This document shows positions 1 to 9,136 of a DNA stretch of 64,000 nucleotides, one piece after another (the stretch's first letter is position 1; every line of letters begins with the position of its first letter). The stretch is from contig CAYVTZ010000007.1 in the NCBI GenBank assembly GCA_964454685.1, positions 44,048 through 108,047 on the forward strand, in the 5' to 3' direction. The stretch comes from CAYVTZ01 sp964454685 (GTDB lineage Bacteria > Bacillota > Clostridia > Christensenellales > Christensenellaceae). Made by a program: the position numbers and the translations under genes. Below the pieces are notes generated by a model that worked only from the letters and a program-made list of their open reading frames with translations, was not told the origin of the DNA and ran no database searches.

Positions 1-281
1 CTGCATAAAATAGAAAAGTCCTTCAGATAACGCGGCGCGCACTGTTTGAGTTCCTCAAAAAAGCGATGCTGGCTGACATGCACACAGCAATCCGGCTGCG
101 TCTGCACCTGCTCCGTCAGTTTACGGTATTTCACGGGCGAAAGATGTTTTTGCGTCATGAAAAACAACTCCATGCGCTGCGTATTGGAATCGTACTCCAC
201 CCGCTCCAGTCCCAGTAGGTCACCCGCTTGATTTTTAATCTGTTCTAAAACCGTTTCAATTTTTTGGATTTTCGCGTTCAA
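1..281 (-). CDS. polC: DNA polymerase III alpha subunit, PolC type (5' part only)
   Basis: Only the first 93 or so codons lie in the window; the gene runs off the left edge. The start is TTG at 281, overlapping the ispG stop (TTGA), with an AGAGG ribosome binding site about nine bases upstream. The visible protein begins MNAKIQKIETVLEQIK and continues with a charged alpha/beta stretch like the poorly conserved N-terminal domain of Gram-positive PolC. No catalytic or exonuclease motif is in view, so the call rests on the N-terminal resemblance and on the common Firmicutes order rseP-ispG-polC. PolC would be the main replicative polymerase. An unrelated downstream gene remains possible. Confidence 0.62.
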   Translation of the reverse strand, partial: MNAKIQKIETVLEQIKNQAGDLLGLERVEYDSNTQRMELFFMTQKHLSPVKYRKLTEQVQTQPDCCVHVSQHRFFEELKQCAPRYLKDFSILC

Positions 282-1339
282 GTCTGATGACCTCTTTCCG
301 ACGCCAGTTTCAAAATCATGCTTTTCATTTCACGCAGAATGTCAAATTCGTCCACCTTCTTGATGGGGGTGCCATGCGAAAACAAAAGCGCCTCGCCATG
401 CCCGCCCGCGATGCCGATGTCCGCCTCACGCGCCTCCCCCGGTCCATTGACCGCGCATCCCATCACAGCCACTTTCAGCGGTACATTGATGTGCCGCGAA
501 AACTCTTCCAGGTTGGACGCGATTTTCTCGATATTGAGGGAGCATCGCGCACAAGTCGGGCAGGAAATGATTTCCACACTGTTTTTCCATAGGCCGGCGC
601 ATTTCAGGATATCGCGCGCCGCATCCACTTCCTGCACCGGATCGCCTGTGATCGACACACGAATGGTGTCGCCAATGCCATCCACCAGCAGCGACCCCAG
701 CGCAATCGCGGATTTAATGATCGCGCTATGATAAGTGCCCGCCTCTGTCACACCCAAATGCAATGGGTATTGCAGCTTCCGTGCGATTTTTCGATATGCT
801 TCAATGCAGACAGGCACAGAAGATGATTTGATAGAAACCACAATATCGTCAAAATTAGCGCGCTCCAGTATCCGCACGTTTTCCATCACGCTCTCCACCA
901 GCGCATCCGCCGTGGGTGCGCCATGCTTTGCCAGCACCGCTTTGGAAAGCGAACCGGCATTTGCGCCTACCCGAATGGGAATTTGGTGCTGCCTTGCCGC
1001 ATCCACCACTTTTAATACTTTGCTGCTGTCACCGATATTTCCGGGGTTGATGCGAATTTTGTCCACGCCGCTTTCAATGGCCGCAACCGCGATTTTATAG
1101 TCAAAATGTACGTCTGCCACCAGCGGAATGGAAATCTGCTCTTTTATTTTTCGCAAAGCCTGCGCACTTTCGATATCATAAGCTGCGCAGCGCACAATCT
1201 GGCAGCCCGCTTCTTCCAGCTGCTTGATCTGCTCCACTGTTTCCCGAACTTTTTTGGTGTCGGTGTTCGTCATCGATTGTATGGAGACCGGAGCGCCTCC
1301 GCCCATTTTAACTCCCCCGACCGAAACAACTTTGCTCAT
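278..1339 (-). CDS. ispG: 4-hydroxy-3-methylbut-2-enyl diphosphate synthase (IspG/GcpE)
   Basis: Converts MEcPP to HMBPP in the non-mevalonate isoprenoid pathway using an iron-sulfur cluster. The ATG at 1339 (MSKVVSVGGVKMGGG) has an AAGGGGG site and gives 353 residues, the usual size; the open frame extends to 1744 but that part overlaps rseP and is not IspG-like. Visible landmarks are the N-terminal PVSIQSMTNTDT, the barrel segment IRINPGNIG, the cluster cysteines in SCPTCARC and the C-terminal MGCAVNGPGEAREADIG. It lies in one minus-strand run with rseP, dxr, cdsA and uppS, so a second MEP enzyme (dxr) is cotranscribed. Confidence 0.97.
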   Translation of the reverse strand: MSKVVSVGGVKMGGGAPVSIQSMTNTDTKKVRETVEQIKQLEEAGCQIVRCAAYDIESAQALRKIKEQISIPLVADVHFDYKIAVAAIESGVDKIRINPGNIGDSSKVLKVVDAARQHQIPIRVGANAGSLSKAVLAKHGAPTADALVESVMENVRILERANFDDIVVSIKSSSVPVCIEAYRKIARKLQYPLHLGVTEAGTYHSAIIKSAIALGSLLVDGIGDTIRVSITGDPVQEVDAARDILKCAGLWKNSVEIISCPTCARCSLNIEKIASNLEEFSRHINVPLKVAVMGCAVNGPGEAREADIGIAGGHGEALLFSHGTPIKKVDEFDILREMKSMILKLASERGHQT

Positions 1340-1380
1340 CCATTTTCCCCCTTCATCCGCTCCAGTCTCAAGGCGCATCC

Positions 1381-2397
1381 CTATGTGACCAGTCTTGAGA
1401 CATCCATCACCACCAAAAACAGCGAAAGCCCGATGATGATTAAAAACCCGATTGCATTCAACGCCATTTCCAGTTTCAGCGGCGCAGGCTTCTTCCTTAC
1501 GCCCTCCACCGCATATAATACGATTTTCCCGCCGTCCAGTGCAGGAATGGGCAGCAAATTGATGATAGCAAGGTTGATGCTCAAAAGTGCCATGATGTTG
1601 ACCACATTTGCCCAGCCCGCGCGCGCCGCCTGCCCGACCACATCCACCACGCCTACGATGCCGGACAGATTTTCCACGCCCTGCCCCGCAAAGAACAAAT
1701 TCCCCAGTGTTTGCAGCATCTCGCGCATCACCAGATAGTTCCATTTAAAGCTTAACGCCAACGCTTCAAAAAAGTTAAATGTCTTGGGTTGCAATCCCAT
1801 GGTTATGCCGATCATCTTTTGTCCATCCGTTTCCATGTACGGGATGTTCAGCTGCAAGGACTCCTCGCCGCGCTGCACTGTGATGGGCATACTCTCACCC
1901 TTGGGTGCTTTGGTGGCATCCTGCATATCATAATAAAAATCAATGCGCGTGCCATTCAAATCCTTGATGACATCGCCTTCCTGCAAGCCCGCTTGCGCCG
2001 CAGGAGAATCCGGCTGAATCGTTGCCACAAACGGCTCTACATCCCCCACCGCCGTCAGCAAAATCGTACTTAATATGATAGCGAGTATCACATTCATCGC
2101 CGGACCGGCAAACAGAGTCAGAATGCGTTTCCCTACCGAAGCGCTACGAAAGTCGCCCGGTTTCGCTTCTCCCTCCACATCATCGGGGAACTTCACAAAC
2201 CCGCCGACAAAGATAGGGCGAATGGAAAACTCCGTCTCTCCACGCCGCCATTTGATCAACTTGGGTCCAAATCCGATGGCAAATTCATCCACGCGGATGC
2301 CACAGCGTTTGGCGACCATATAATGACCAAACTCATGCGCCACAATCAATCCGGTCAGTACCAGCAACGTAATAAGGATATTGATTACAATGTCCAA
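1381..2397 (-). CDS. rseP: Site-2 membrane metalloprotease (RseP/RasP family)
   Basis: Intramembrane zinc protease of family M50B that trims membrane-bound regulators such as anti-sigma factors and leftover signal peptides. The first membrane helix holds HEFGH (residues 21-25), a PDZ domain sits around residues 120-190 (QPDSPAAQAGLQEGDVI), and the second metal-binding segment NLLPIPALDGGK has its aspartate near residue 288. A final membrane helix closes the 338-residue protein. The start is TTG at 2397 behind a strong GGAGGAG. Placement between dxr and ispG is the conserved Firmicutes order. Confidence 0.96.
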   Translation of the reverse strand: MDIVINILITLLVLTGLIVAHEFGHYMVAKRCGIRVDEFAIGFGPKLIKWRRGETEFSIRPIFVGGFVKFPDDVEGEAKPGDFRSASVGKRILTLFAGPAMNVILAIILSTILLTAVGDVEPFVATIQPDSPAAQAGLQEGDVIKDLNGTRIDFYYDMQDATKAPKGESMPITVQRGEESLQLNIPYMETDGQKMIGITMGLQPKTFNFFEALALSFKWNYLVMREMLQTLGNLFFAGQGVENLSGIVGVVDVVGQAARAGWANVVNIMALLSINLAIINLLPIPALDGGKIVLYAVEGVRKKPAPLKLEMALNAIGFLIIIGLSLFLVVMDVSRLVT

Positions 2398-2418
2398 ATT
2401 TCTCCTCCGTTCAGCGCT

Positions 2419-3549
2419 TTAAACCGTCTGCGCAAAGACGCGAACCGCACGATCAAGCTCCATCACATCCGCAACACTGCGCGACACCTCGCCCGCAAAA
2501 TGCGACATCGATGCTTCGATGATGCGCGGAATGTCTCCAAATGTTGCGCCGCCGCCTACATAGCGCTCCACTGCCACTTCATTTGCCACGTTAAACACCG
2601 CCGTTGTCGCAGTGCGTATCGCCTCGTATGCCAAAGCAAGGCAGGGAAAACGCTGCATATCAGGCTTTAAAAAATCCAGCTGCGCTATCTCGTAAAAGTC
2701 CAGCGGTTTCGCCTGATCATAGCGCTTCATTTCCGGAAATGCCAGCGCCTTTTGAATGGCAAGCCTCATGTCCACCGGTCCAAGCTGTGCCAGCACCGAG
2801 CAATCTTCAAACTCTACCATGGAATGAATCAAGCTCTGCGGCTGAATCAGCACCATGATGTCCTCCGGCGCTATATGATACATATAGTGCGCCTCAATCA
2901 CTTCCAAACCTTTGTTGGCAAGCGATGCCGAATCGATTGTAATCTTACGTCCCATACTCCAGCGCGGATGCTTGAGCGCCTTTTCCAGTGGAGCCAACGC
3001 AATTTCTTCCTTGCTCCAGTGCAAAAACGGACCGCCGGATGCCGTAATCCAAAGCTTGCGCACTCCCGGCGCGTCAAAGCGATTGCCCAGGCATTGGAAA
3101 ATCGCCGCGTGTTCGCTGTCCACAGGCAATACGGGCGTTTTGGTTTCACGAATCAACGCCTGCGTCACTTGCGCGCCACATACCAAGGATTCTTTGTTTG
3201 CCAGCGCAACCGGAATATGGTTCATCAGGCATTGCTCAAACGCCGGCAGACCCGCAATGCCGGAAACCGCCAGCATCACCATGTCCGGCTCGCCCGCCAG
3301 GCAAGCCTCACGCAGAGCGTTTTCTCCCATGATGATCTTAACGCCGCCGCCTAATTCCTGCTTCAAGCGCGTCACGTCACCCTCGCCCGTCAGCGCAACA
3401 TATTGCGGTCTGTATTGCTTTGCGATGCGAATCAGCGCATCCACATCATGATGCGCACTCACGCACGCCAGCTCATAGTCCTGCCCCATCACGTCCAGCG
3501 TCTGCGTTCCAATCGAACCAGTAACGCCGAGAATTGTAATTTTCTTCAC
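2419..3549 (-). CDS. dxr: 1-deoxy-D-xylulose 5-phosphate reductoisomerase
   Basis: Makes MEP from DXP with NADPH, the committed step of the MEP pathway. The 376-residue product opens with the NADPH-binding GVTGSIGTQTLDV, has ALANKESLVCGA, the metal/substrate segment PVDSEHAAIFQCL, and the flexible loop KLWITASGGPF. Start is GTG at 3549 with AAGGAG seven bases upstream. It lies 21 bases upstream of rseP in the same run. Confidence 0.97.
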   Translation of the reverse strand: MKKITILGVTGSIGTQTLDVMGQDYELACVSAHHDVDALIRIAKQYRPQYVALTGEGDVTRLKQELGGGVKIIMGENALREACLAGEPDMVMLAVSGIAGLPAFEQCLMNHIPVALANKESLVCGAQVTQALIRETKTPVLPVDSEHAAIFQCLGNRFDAPGVRKLWITASGGPFLHWSKEEIALAPLEKALKHPRWSMGRKITIDSASLANKGLEVIEAHYMYHIAPEDIMVLIQPQSLIHSMVEFEDCSVLAQLGPVDMRLAIQKALAFPEMKRYDQAKPLDFYEIAQLDFLKPDMQRFPCLALAYEAIRTATTAVFNVANEVAVERYVGGGATFGDIPRIIEASMSHFAGEVSRSVADVMELDRAVRVFAQTV

Positions 3550-3693
3550 TGAATCTCCTTATATCATGCTTGCCCAAACGCAATCCGAAACCTTACGCGA
3601 TTCGATTGGCCGGCTGTGTGTCAATCAATCCACAACACCATTTTTCCCTGCTTCGCAAAACAACTTTGCATTTTTGCCTTCTTGCGCAATGTG

Positions 3694-4608
3694 TTAAAAG
3701 GGAATCGCGTTCGCAAACACGCCCAAATACACCACCGGCAAGCAAAACAAGATGCTGTCCATGCGATCGACAATGCCCCCGTGTCCGGGCAGCAACTTTC
3801 CAAAATCCTTAATTCCCAAATTACGCTTGAGCAGTGATGCGGAAAGGTCACCAAACTGCGAAACCACCGCCAACGCTGCGCCAAACAGCATAAAGATTAC
3901 GCCCGCGTTCCAGTCAAACGCTACAAACGGCAGACCGCTGCGCACCATAACAAACAATTCCAGCACCCACACCAGCAGCGCGCCTACCACGCCGCCCACA
4001 ATGCCGCCTACGCTTCCAACCACTGTCTTTTTCGGGCTAATGTCCGGACACAATTTTTTCTTGCCGAAAAATCTGCCAAAGAAGTATGCAAAAGTATCAC
4101 AAAGCATAGCAGGCAGGAAAATCATCAGCATCGTCGCAAAGCTGACTGCATACCCCACCGTGCTGGCATCATTGCCGATCGTCACCGTAGAAAGCACCAG
4201 CGCATACCACAGCGCAAAGAAAAGCTGCGGATAAATCATGGAAAACGTAGTATACGCCACATCTTCTGCCTGATGCCGTTTGCCCAGCACCGCGCTAAAG
4301 AACGCAACCACCGTCAGCACCACAAAAAGCAGGAAGGATAGCAGCAGCATCGCATCCGCACTCTGCATCCCACGCAGCTCAAAGCTTTGCAACAGCAACG
4401 CAACAAACAACACCGCATTCCCGATGGCATAAAGGTATGACACCGCCGCGTTCACCTGTTTGCCGCCTTGTCGAAACGCGCGCACGATTTCAAATTGCGA
4501 AATCAGCGCAAACGCAATGACCAGCACGGCAATCGCCCACCCCTGCAAAATCACACCTAGCGCTATTACCGCCACAATGGGAATCGCCACTAGAATTCGT
4601 TTTAGCAT
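3694..4608 (-). CDS. cdsA: Phosphatidate cytidylyltransferase
   Basis: Makes CDP-diacylglycerol from phosphatidic acid and CTP at the membrane, the entry to anionic phospholipids. The 304 residues include six to eight hydrophobic helices, the CDTFAYFFGRFFGKKKLCPDI segment typical of CdsA, and the C-terminal signature KDFGKLLPGHGGIVDRMDS. ATG at 4608 follows GGAGAAAACG. It sits between uppS and dxr, as is standard in Gram-positives, joining lipid and isoprenoid synthesis in one transcript. Confidence 0.96.
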   Translation of the reverse strand: MLKRILVAIPIVAVIALGVILQGWAIAVLVIAFALISQFEIVRAFRQGGKQVNAAVSYLYAIGNAVLFVALLLQSFELRGMQSADAMLLLSFLLFVVLTVVAFFSAVLGKRHQAEDVAYTTFSMIYPQLFFALWYALVLSTVTIGNDASTVGYAVSFATMLMIFLPAMLCDTFAYFFGRFFGKKKLCPDISPKKTVVGSVGGIVGGVVGALLVWVLELFVMVRSGLPFVAFDWNAGVIFMLFGAALAVVSQFGDLSASLLKRNLGIKDFGKLLPGHGGIVDRMDSILFCLPVVYLGVFANAIPF

Positions 4609-4636
4609 CGTTTTCTCCTTTTATGGAGCATTACGT

Positions 4637-5380
4637 TTAAATCGCTCCATACCTTCTCTGGCGTGTTTGATACTCCAGCAACGCGGTTTCATACGCCGCC
4701 TCGCCAAAGTCCGGCCAAAATGTATCTGTAAAGTAAAGCTCTGCATACGCAAGCTGATACAGCAGATAATTGGAAAGCCGCTCCTCTCCGCTCGTGCGGA
4801 TTAGCAAGTCAGGATCCGGCTGTCCGGCTGTATACAGCGCATCCGAAATGGTTGATTCGTCAATGTCCTCCACGCTGCGTGTGCCGTCCGCCACAGACTG
4901 CGCAATGCTTCGCACTCCACGCACGATCTCTGCGCGTCCGCCATAGTTCAGCGCAACATTTAACTTAAGCCCTGTGTTGTTTCGCGTAGTTTCCTTGGCG
5001 TTCTCCAAGACGCGTATCACCTCGGAAGGCAGCTTTGAAATGTCCCCAATCGTATTGAATACGACATTTTTTTCGTGCATCTCACGCAACTCGCGTTCCA
5101 AAAACTCAATCAACAATCCCATGATTGCGCCCACTTCATCCTTTGGGCGCTTCCAGTTTTCCGTGGAAAACGCATAAAGCGTCAGGTGCTTGATGCCAAT
5201 GTCCGAGCTCACGCGTATGATGGTCTTAACCTTTTCCATTCCCGCACGATGCCCTGCAACCCGCGGCAGCAAGCGCTTTTTTGCCCAGCGTCCGTTGCCG
5301 TCCATGATGATGGCAACATGTACGGGCAGATGCGTCAAGTCCAGCGTCAGTAGCTTGCTCGCTTTTTTTCTCAAACCCAT
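4637..5380 (-). CDS. uppS: Undecaprenyl diphosphate synthase (cis-prenyltransferase)
   Basis: Builds the C55 lipid carrier for cell-wall precursors from farnesyl and isopentenyl diphosphates. Signature HVAIIMDGNGRWAKKR (catalytic Asp in the MDGNGRW box), HLTLYAFSTENWKRP and LLIRTSGEERLSNYLLYQ are all present, in 247 residues. The ATG at 5380 is only two or three bases from AAGGAG; a TTG two codons later (5374) has ideal spacing and may be the true start. An intrinsic terminator lies less than 20 bases upstream (see 5397-5433), leaving no room for a promoter of its own. Confidence 0.96.
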   Translation of the reverse strand: MGLRKKASKLLTLDLTHLPVHVAIIMDGNGRWAKKRLLPRVAGHRAGMEKVKTIIRVSSDIGIKHLTLYAFSTENWKRPKDEVGAIMGLLIEFLERELREMHEKNVVFNTIGDISKLPSEVIRVLENAKETTRNNTGLKLNVALNYGGRAEIVRGVRSIAQSVADGTRSVEDIDESTISDALYTAGQPDPDLLIRTSGEERLSNYLLYQLAYAELYFTDTFWPDFGEAAYETALLEYQTRQRRYGAI

Positions 5381-5396
5381 TACTCCTTATGTTTCT

Positions 5397-5433
5397 AAAA
5401 AAACCGTCTCAAGGTCAATACAACCCTGAGACG
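5397..5433 (-). terminator. Strong intrinsic terminator or attenuator upstream of uppS
   Basis: On the minus strand CGTCTCAGGGT pairs with ACCTTGAGACG (11 uninterrupted pairs, one G-U) around a TGTATTG loop, followed by seven Ts. It begins seven bases after the stop of the 65-residue ORF and ends about 17 bases before the uppS start. Either it is a partial terminator limiting readthrough into uppS-cdsA-dxr-rseP-ispG, or its folding is controlled. Confidence 0.85.
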
Positions 5434-5439
5434 TGACAC

Positions 5440-5637
5440 TTATGACTGTTTTGGCTTCATGCAGAATCGACCTACGACCAGCACAATTTCGCCGTCCCGT
5501 TCGCTCACACGTATGACGCGGCTGGAATCTGCATCTTGATAGGGACGCGCCGCATCATAGCGCACCACGCGGTATGCCGCACCGCACTGGCGCAAATGCT
5601 CCACAGCCTCCCGTTCCTCGCGCCCCAGCAAACTCAT
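5440..5637 (-). CDS. Small hypothetical protein downstream of frr
   Basis: A 65-residue protein of unknown function. Its ATG overlaps the frr stop by four bases (ATGA), which supports translation by coupling. The chain is charged, has no membrane segment or signal peptide, and ends in a short beta-rich stretch (SSRVIRVSERDGEIVLVVGR) vaguely like the strands of the small I78-type inhibitor fold; that resemblance is weak. The stop codon lies immediately before the 5' arm of the terminator at 5397-5433, so ribosomes finishing this ORF would physically cover that arm. Confidence 0.6.
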   Translation of the reverse strand: MSLLGREEREAVEHLRQCGAAYRVVRYDAARPYQDADSSRVIRVSERDGEIVLVVGRFCMKPKQS

Positions 5638-6197
5638 ATTTCGAGTATTTCCTTTTCTTTTGCAGCAAGAATATCAGCAACCGTGGCAATTTTCTTGTCC
5701 GTCAGCTCCTGAATCTCCTTTTCCAGATCCGCAAAATCATCCTCTGTGATTACGCTTGCCTTCTTGTCCTTTTTGAAAATTTCGTTTGCGTCTCTGCGAA
5801 TGGTGCGGATGGCAACTTTAATTTCCTCCGCTTTTTTCTTTGCTGTCTTCACCAGCTCCTGACGTTTTTCGCCCGTAGTTTCAGGAAAAACCAAACGAAT
5901 GATCTTTCCGTCATTGGTGGGATTGATCCCAAGGTCGGATTTTTGAATCGCCTTTTCCACTTCATGCAGCATCGAAGCGTCCCACAACGAAATCGCCAAA
6001 ATGCGCGGCTCAGGCACCGATACGTTGCCCACCTGTGCAATGGGCGTTGCCGTACCATAATAGTCTACCATGATACCGTCCAAAAGTTGCGCATTCGCGC
6101 GTCCGGCGCGCAGGCTTGCCAGTTCCTTTTTCAGCACACCCAGCGCTTTATCCATTTTTTCCTCCGCATGTTTGAGGGCTTCATGTTCTACTAACAT
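5634..6197 (-). CDS. frr: Ribosome recycling factor
   Basis: Splits post-termination ribosomes together with EF-G. The 187-residue product shows the family's three-helix-bundle pattern: KELASLRAGRANAQLLDGI at the N-terminus, VDYYGTATPIAQVGNVSVPEPR in the small domain, GKIIRLVFPETTGEKRQELV and a long coiled C-terminal helix. It follows pyrH after 135 bases, the conserved Firmicutes order rpsB-tsf-pyrH-frr. Confidence 0.97.
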   Translation of the reverse strand: MLVEHEALKHAEEKMDKALGVLKKELASLRAGRANAQLLDGIMVDYYGTATPIAQVGNVSVPEPRILAISLWDASMLHEVEKAIQKSDLGINPTNDGKIIRLVFPETTGEKRQELVKTAKKKAEEIKVAIRTIRRDANEIFKKDKKASVITEDDFADLEKEIQELTDKKIATVADILAAKEKEILEI

Positions 6198-6332
6198 ATT
6201 TCATCCATTCCTTTCATCAATCATGATTGCTTCAAATGGTATTGCTACATCATATTGTACCGCAAACCACAGAATATTTCAATCCTAAGATTTCTGTCTG
6301 CCGGATACACCACCGTCTGTTCCATCAGCCAA

Positions 6333-7040
6333 TCAGCCGATCATCGTGCCGATCTTCTCGCCATTGACCACACGACGAATGCTATCCGGCTCGTTCACGC
6401 CAAAGACAATGATAGGAATGGAGTTGTCCATGCACAGCGTGATTGCTGTGTTGTCCATCACGCTCAGCCCTTTGTTCATCACATCCATATAGCTGATCTG
6501 ATCATACCGTTGCGCATTGGGGTTTGTTTTCGGATCGCTGTCATAGACCGCGTCTACATTTTTCGCCAGCATGATGAGATCAACCTCCATCTCTGCCGCG
6601 CGCAGTGCCGCCGCCGTATCCGTCGAAAAATACGGGTTGCCCGTACCGCACGCAAAAATCACGACGCGCCCTTTTTCCAGGTGTTTAACCGCTTTTCTGC
6701 GGATGTATGGCTCTGCAATCTCGCGCATTTCAATGGCTGTCTGCACGCGGGTCTGCAACCCCTTTTCTTCCAGTGCGTCCTGCAACGCCAGCGCATTGAT
6801 CACCGTTGCCAGCATGCCCATATAGTCCGCCGTTGCGCGATCCATGTGCGCCCCCACGCGCGCCCCGCGCCAAATGTTGCCGCCGCCTACGATGATTCCA
6901 ACCTCCACACCCTGTTGCGCCACCGCAATGATCTGATCCGCAACATTGCCTACGATGTCAAAGTCCAACGGGCGGTGCTGCTCACTGCACAATGCCTCAC
7001 CGCTCACCTTCATAATCACTCTTTTATACTTTGCTTCCAT
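6333..7040 (-). CDS. pyrH: UMP kinase
   Basis: Phosphorylates UMP to UDP for nucleic acid and cell-wall nucleotide supply. The 235-residue amino acid kinase fold has [12 protein letters not shown] at the start, the glycine-rich [34 protein letters not shown] and the nucleotide-binding [14 protein letters not shown] at 7040 follows a strong AGGAGGAGAGC. It is separated from tsf by a clear terminator at 7175-7206; a weak promoter candidate (CTGACA, 17 bases, TAAAAA) lies between the two. Confidence 0.97.
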   Translation of the reverse strand: MEAKYKRVIMKVSGEALCSEQHRPLDFDIVGNVADQIIAVAQQGVEVGIIVGGGNIWRGARVGAHMDRATADYMGMLATVINALALQDALEEKGLQTRVQTAIEMREIAEPYIRRKAVKHLEKGRVVIFACGTGNPYFSTDTAAALRAAEMEVDLIMLAKNVDAVYDSDPKTNPNAQRYDQISYMDVMNKGLSVMDNTAITLCMDNSIPIIVFGVNEPDSIRRVVNGEKIGTMIG

Positions 7041-7174
7041 GCTCTCCTCCTGTATTCCACTTGTTTTGATTCGGCAATCCGGCGCCAGCGTTTCGATAAA
7101 AATTTTTACGCGCTCAAAACCCAGTTGTCAGCCATTTTCCGTTCTTTGGACGCACATCAGCCGCGAAAATGTAT

Positions 7175-7206
7175 AAAAAAAGAGAACAGGAACGCTGTTC
7201 TCTTTT
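7175..7206 (-). terminator. Intrinsic terminator after tsf
   Basis: On the minus strand AAAAAGAGAACAG and CTGTTCTCTTTTT form a 13-pair stem with a short loop and trailing Ts, just past the tsf stop. It should end the rpsB-tsf transcript. Confidence 0.85.
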
Positions 7207-7215
7207 TGTGTTCCA

Positions 7216-8130
7216 TTAGATGCCGGTCTGCGCCGCAACCTCCGCCGCAAAGTCATCCTCTCTCTTCTGAAGGCCTTCGCCCATTTCGTATCGAACAAAG
7301 CCAACGATTGCCGCGTCGCCGCCTACCGAAGCGCTGCTGTCAGCCAAAAGCTGTGCCACGCTGCGATCGGGATCCTTTACAAAGGGCTGATCCAGCAGAC
7401 AGATTTCTTTTTTGAACTTCTTGATTCTGCCTTCCACCATCTTTGCAACCACGTTCTCCGGCTTGCCCTCGTTGAGCGCTTGCGCCGTCAGAATTTCTCT
7501 TTCCTTATCCAGCACGCTGGGGTCCACTTCCGCCTCGGAAACATACATCGGATTGGTTGCCGCAATGTGCATTGCGATGTCTCTTGCAAGCGTCTTTGCT
7601 TCCGTGCTTTCCGGCTTGCCGCAAGTGATCTCCAGCATTACGCCGATTTTGCCGCCCATGTGAATGTAGCATTCCACCAGACCGCTGCCCGTCACGTTGT
7701 ATTTCGCAAAGCGGCGCACGTTAATGTTTTCACCAATCGTCGCAACTTTGTCTATCACCGCTTCTTTGAGGGTAGAGCCTTCAAAAGGCATCTCGACAAA
7801 CGTATCCTCTGTCACATCCTCAGCCGCATTCAATGCCTGCGCAACTTTGCTCGTAAAGTCCACAAAGTCGGGCGTCTTGGCAACAAAGTCTGTCTCGCAG
7901 TTGATCTCGACGAGTGCAGCACTTTTGCCGCCATCCGCAACATAAGCCTGGACCAGACCTTCCGCCGCAATTCTGCCGGACTTTTTCACTGCCGCTGCCA
8001 GTCCCTTTTCTCTCAAAATCTCACTTGCTTTTTCGAGGTCGCCATTGGCTTCCGTCAAAGCTTTTTTGCAATCCATCATGCCTGCGCCGGATCTCTCGCG
8101 CAGTATTTTTACATCACTTGCTGAAATCAT
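7216..8130 (-). CDS. tsf: Elongation factor Ts
   Basis: Nucleotide exchange factor for EF-Tu. The 304 residues contain the N-terminal UBA-like domain ([18 protein letters not shown]), the [10 protein letters not shown] core motif ([17 protein letters not shown]) and a dimerisation/coiled-coil region with [17 protein letters not shown]. The ATG at 8130 follows GGAGGATGAAACG. Partner of rpsB directly upstream. Confidence 0.97.
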   Translation of the reverse strand: MISASDVKILRERSGAGMMDCKKALTEANGDLEKASEILREKGLAAAVKKSGRIAAEGLVQAYVADGGKSAALVEINCETDFVAKTPDFVDFTSKVAQALNAAEDVTEDTFVEMPFEGSTLKEAVIDKVATIGENINVRRFAKYNVTGSGLVECYIHMGGKIGVMLEITCGKPESTEAKTLARDIAMHIAATNPMYVSEAEVDPSVLDKEREILTAQALNEGKPENVVAKMVEGRIKKFKKEICLLDQPFVKDPDRSVAQLLADSSASVGGDAAIVGFVRYEMGEGLQKREDDFAAEVAAQTGI

Positions 8131-8155
8131 CGTTTCATCCTCCTAACGGTATCTC

Positions 8156-8968
8156 TTACTCTTGCGTTGCAGTCTCGCTTGCAACGATTTCCTCTGCGAT
8201 TTCATCCGCGATTTCTTCCGCAGCTGCAGCTTCCTGCTCTTCCACCGTCACAGCTTCCGTCACAACTTCTTCTTCTTCCATCTGCTCGCCTTGCTTACCT
8301 TCCAGCACCGCATCCGCCATCTTCGCCGCAATCAGTTTGACCGCGCGGATTGCATCGTCATTGCCCGGAATGGGGTAATCGATCTCGTCAGGATCGCAGT
8401 TGGTATCTACGATTCCGATCACCGGAATGCCCAGCGTGTGCGCTTCCGCAACCGCTATGTGCTCTTTTCTCGGGTCCACCACAAAGATCGCGCCCGGCAG
8501 ATCTTTCATGTTGCGGATGCCGCCGATGTTCTTCTCCAGCTTTTCCTTTTCCAGCATCAGCTTGATTACTTCCTTTTTCGGAAGCAGCTGAATCTCGCCG
8601 CTCGTTTCCATTTCTTCAATGCGGTTCAGACGCGCAACGCGGGTACGAATGGTCTTGAAGTTGGTCAGCATGCCGCCCAGCCATCTGTTAGACACATAAT
8701 ACATGCCGCAGCGCTTTGCTTCGGATTCAATAGAATCCTGCGCCTGCTTTTTGGTTCCCACAAAAAGAACCGTTTTGTTGTCCATCACAACATCACGCAG
8801 GAAATAGTAAGCCTTTTCCACTTCCTTCACGGTTTTCTGCAAGTCGATGATATAAATCCCGTTGCGTTCCGTAAAGATGAAGCGTTTCATCTTCGGGTTC
8901 CATCTGCGTGTTTGGTGTCCGAAATGAACACCTGCTTCCAAAAGTTGTTTCATAGAAATAACTGACAT
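8156..8968 (-). CDS. rpsB: 30S ribosomal protein S2
   Basis: Small-subunit protein needed to load S1 on the 30S particle. Conserved blocks [54 protein letters not shown] and [20 protein letters not shown] are all present. The 270-residue length exceeds the usual 230-250 because of a C-terminal tail of about 40 residues made almost wholly of Glu, Ala, Val and Ile. Start ATG at 8968 with GGAGG; its promoter is visible about 120 bases upstream. Confidence 0.98.
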   Translation of the reverse strand: MSVISMKQLLEAGVHFGHQTRRWNPKMKRFIFTERNGIYIIDLQKTVKEVEKAYYFLRDVVMDNKTVLFVGTKKQAQDSIESEAKRCGMYYVSNRWLGGMLTNFKTIRTRVARLNRIEEMETSGEIQLLPKKEVIKLMLEKEKLEKNIGGIRNMKDLPGAIFVVDPRKEHIAVAEAHTLGIPVIGIVDTNCDPDEIDYPIPGNDDAIRAVKLIAAKMADAVLEGKQGEQMEEEEVVTEAVTVEEQEAAAAEEIADEIAEEIVASETATQE

Positions 8969-9085
8969 AAAAAAACCTCCTCGTTGTATGCCTCCTCACG
9001 CTTCCACTCCCTGCGCAACCGCATCCCTTGTAATTTGAGAAGCGGCACGAACGCAGAAATCCACGCAAGTGCGTTATCGCATAAT

Positions 9086-9114
9086 ATGTTAGCACAAAAC
9101 GTGCGCAAATGCAA
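9086..9114 (-). promoter_or_regulatory. Sigma-A-type promoter for rpsB-tsf
   Basis: TTGCAT (9109-9114) and TAACAT (9086-9091), read on the minus strand, are spaced by 17 bases, with an extended TG before the -10. It predicts an rpsB leader of about 110 bases that contains several GC-rich inverted segments and could be an autoregulatory S2 leader, though I do not recognise a specific family. Confidence 0.6.
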
Positions 9115-9136
9115 GCAATTCTCGCATAACCGCGCA

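Noticed and set aside
6255..7415. Long plus-strand open frame (386 codons) opposite pyrH and tsf
   Set aside because: It lies wholly antisense to well-identified genes, has basic, Cys/His-rich nonsense composition and no family features; such frames arise from codon bias.
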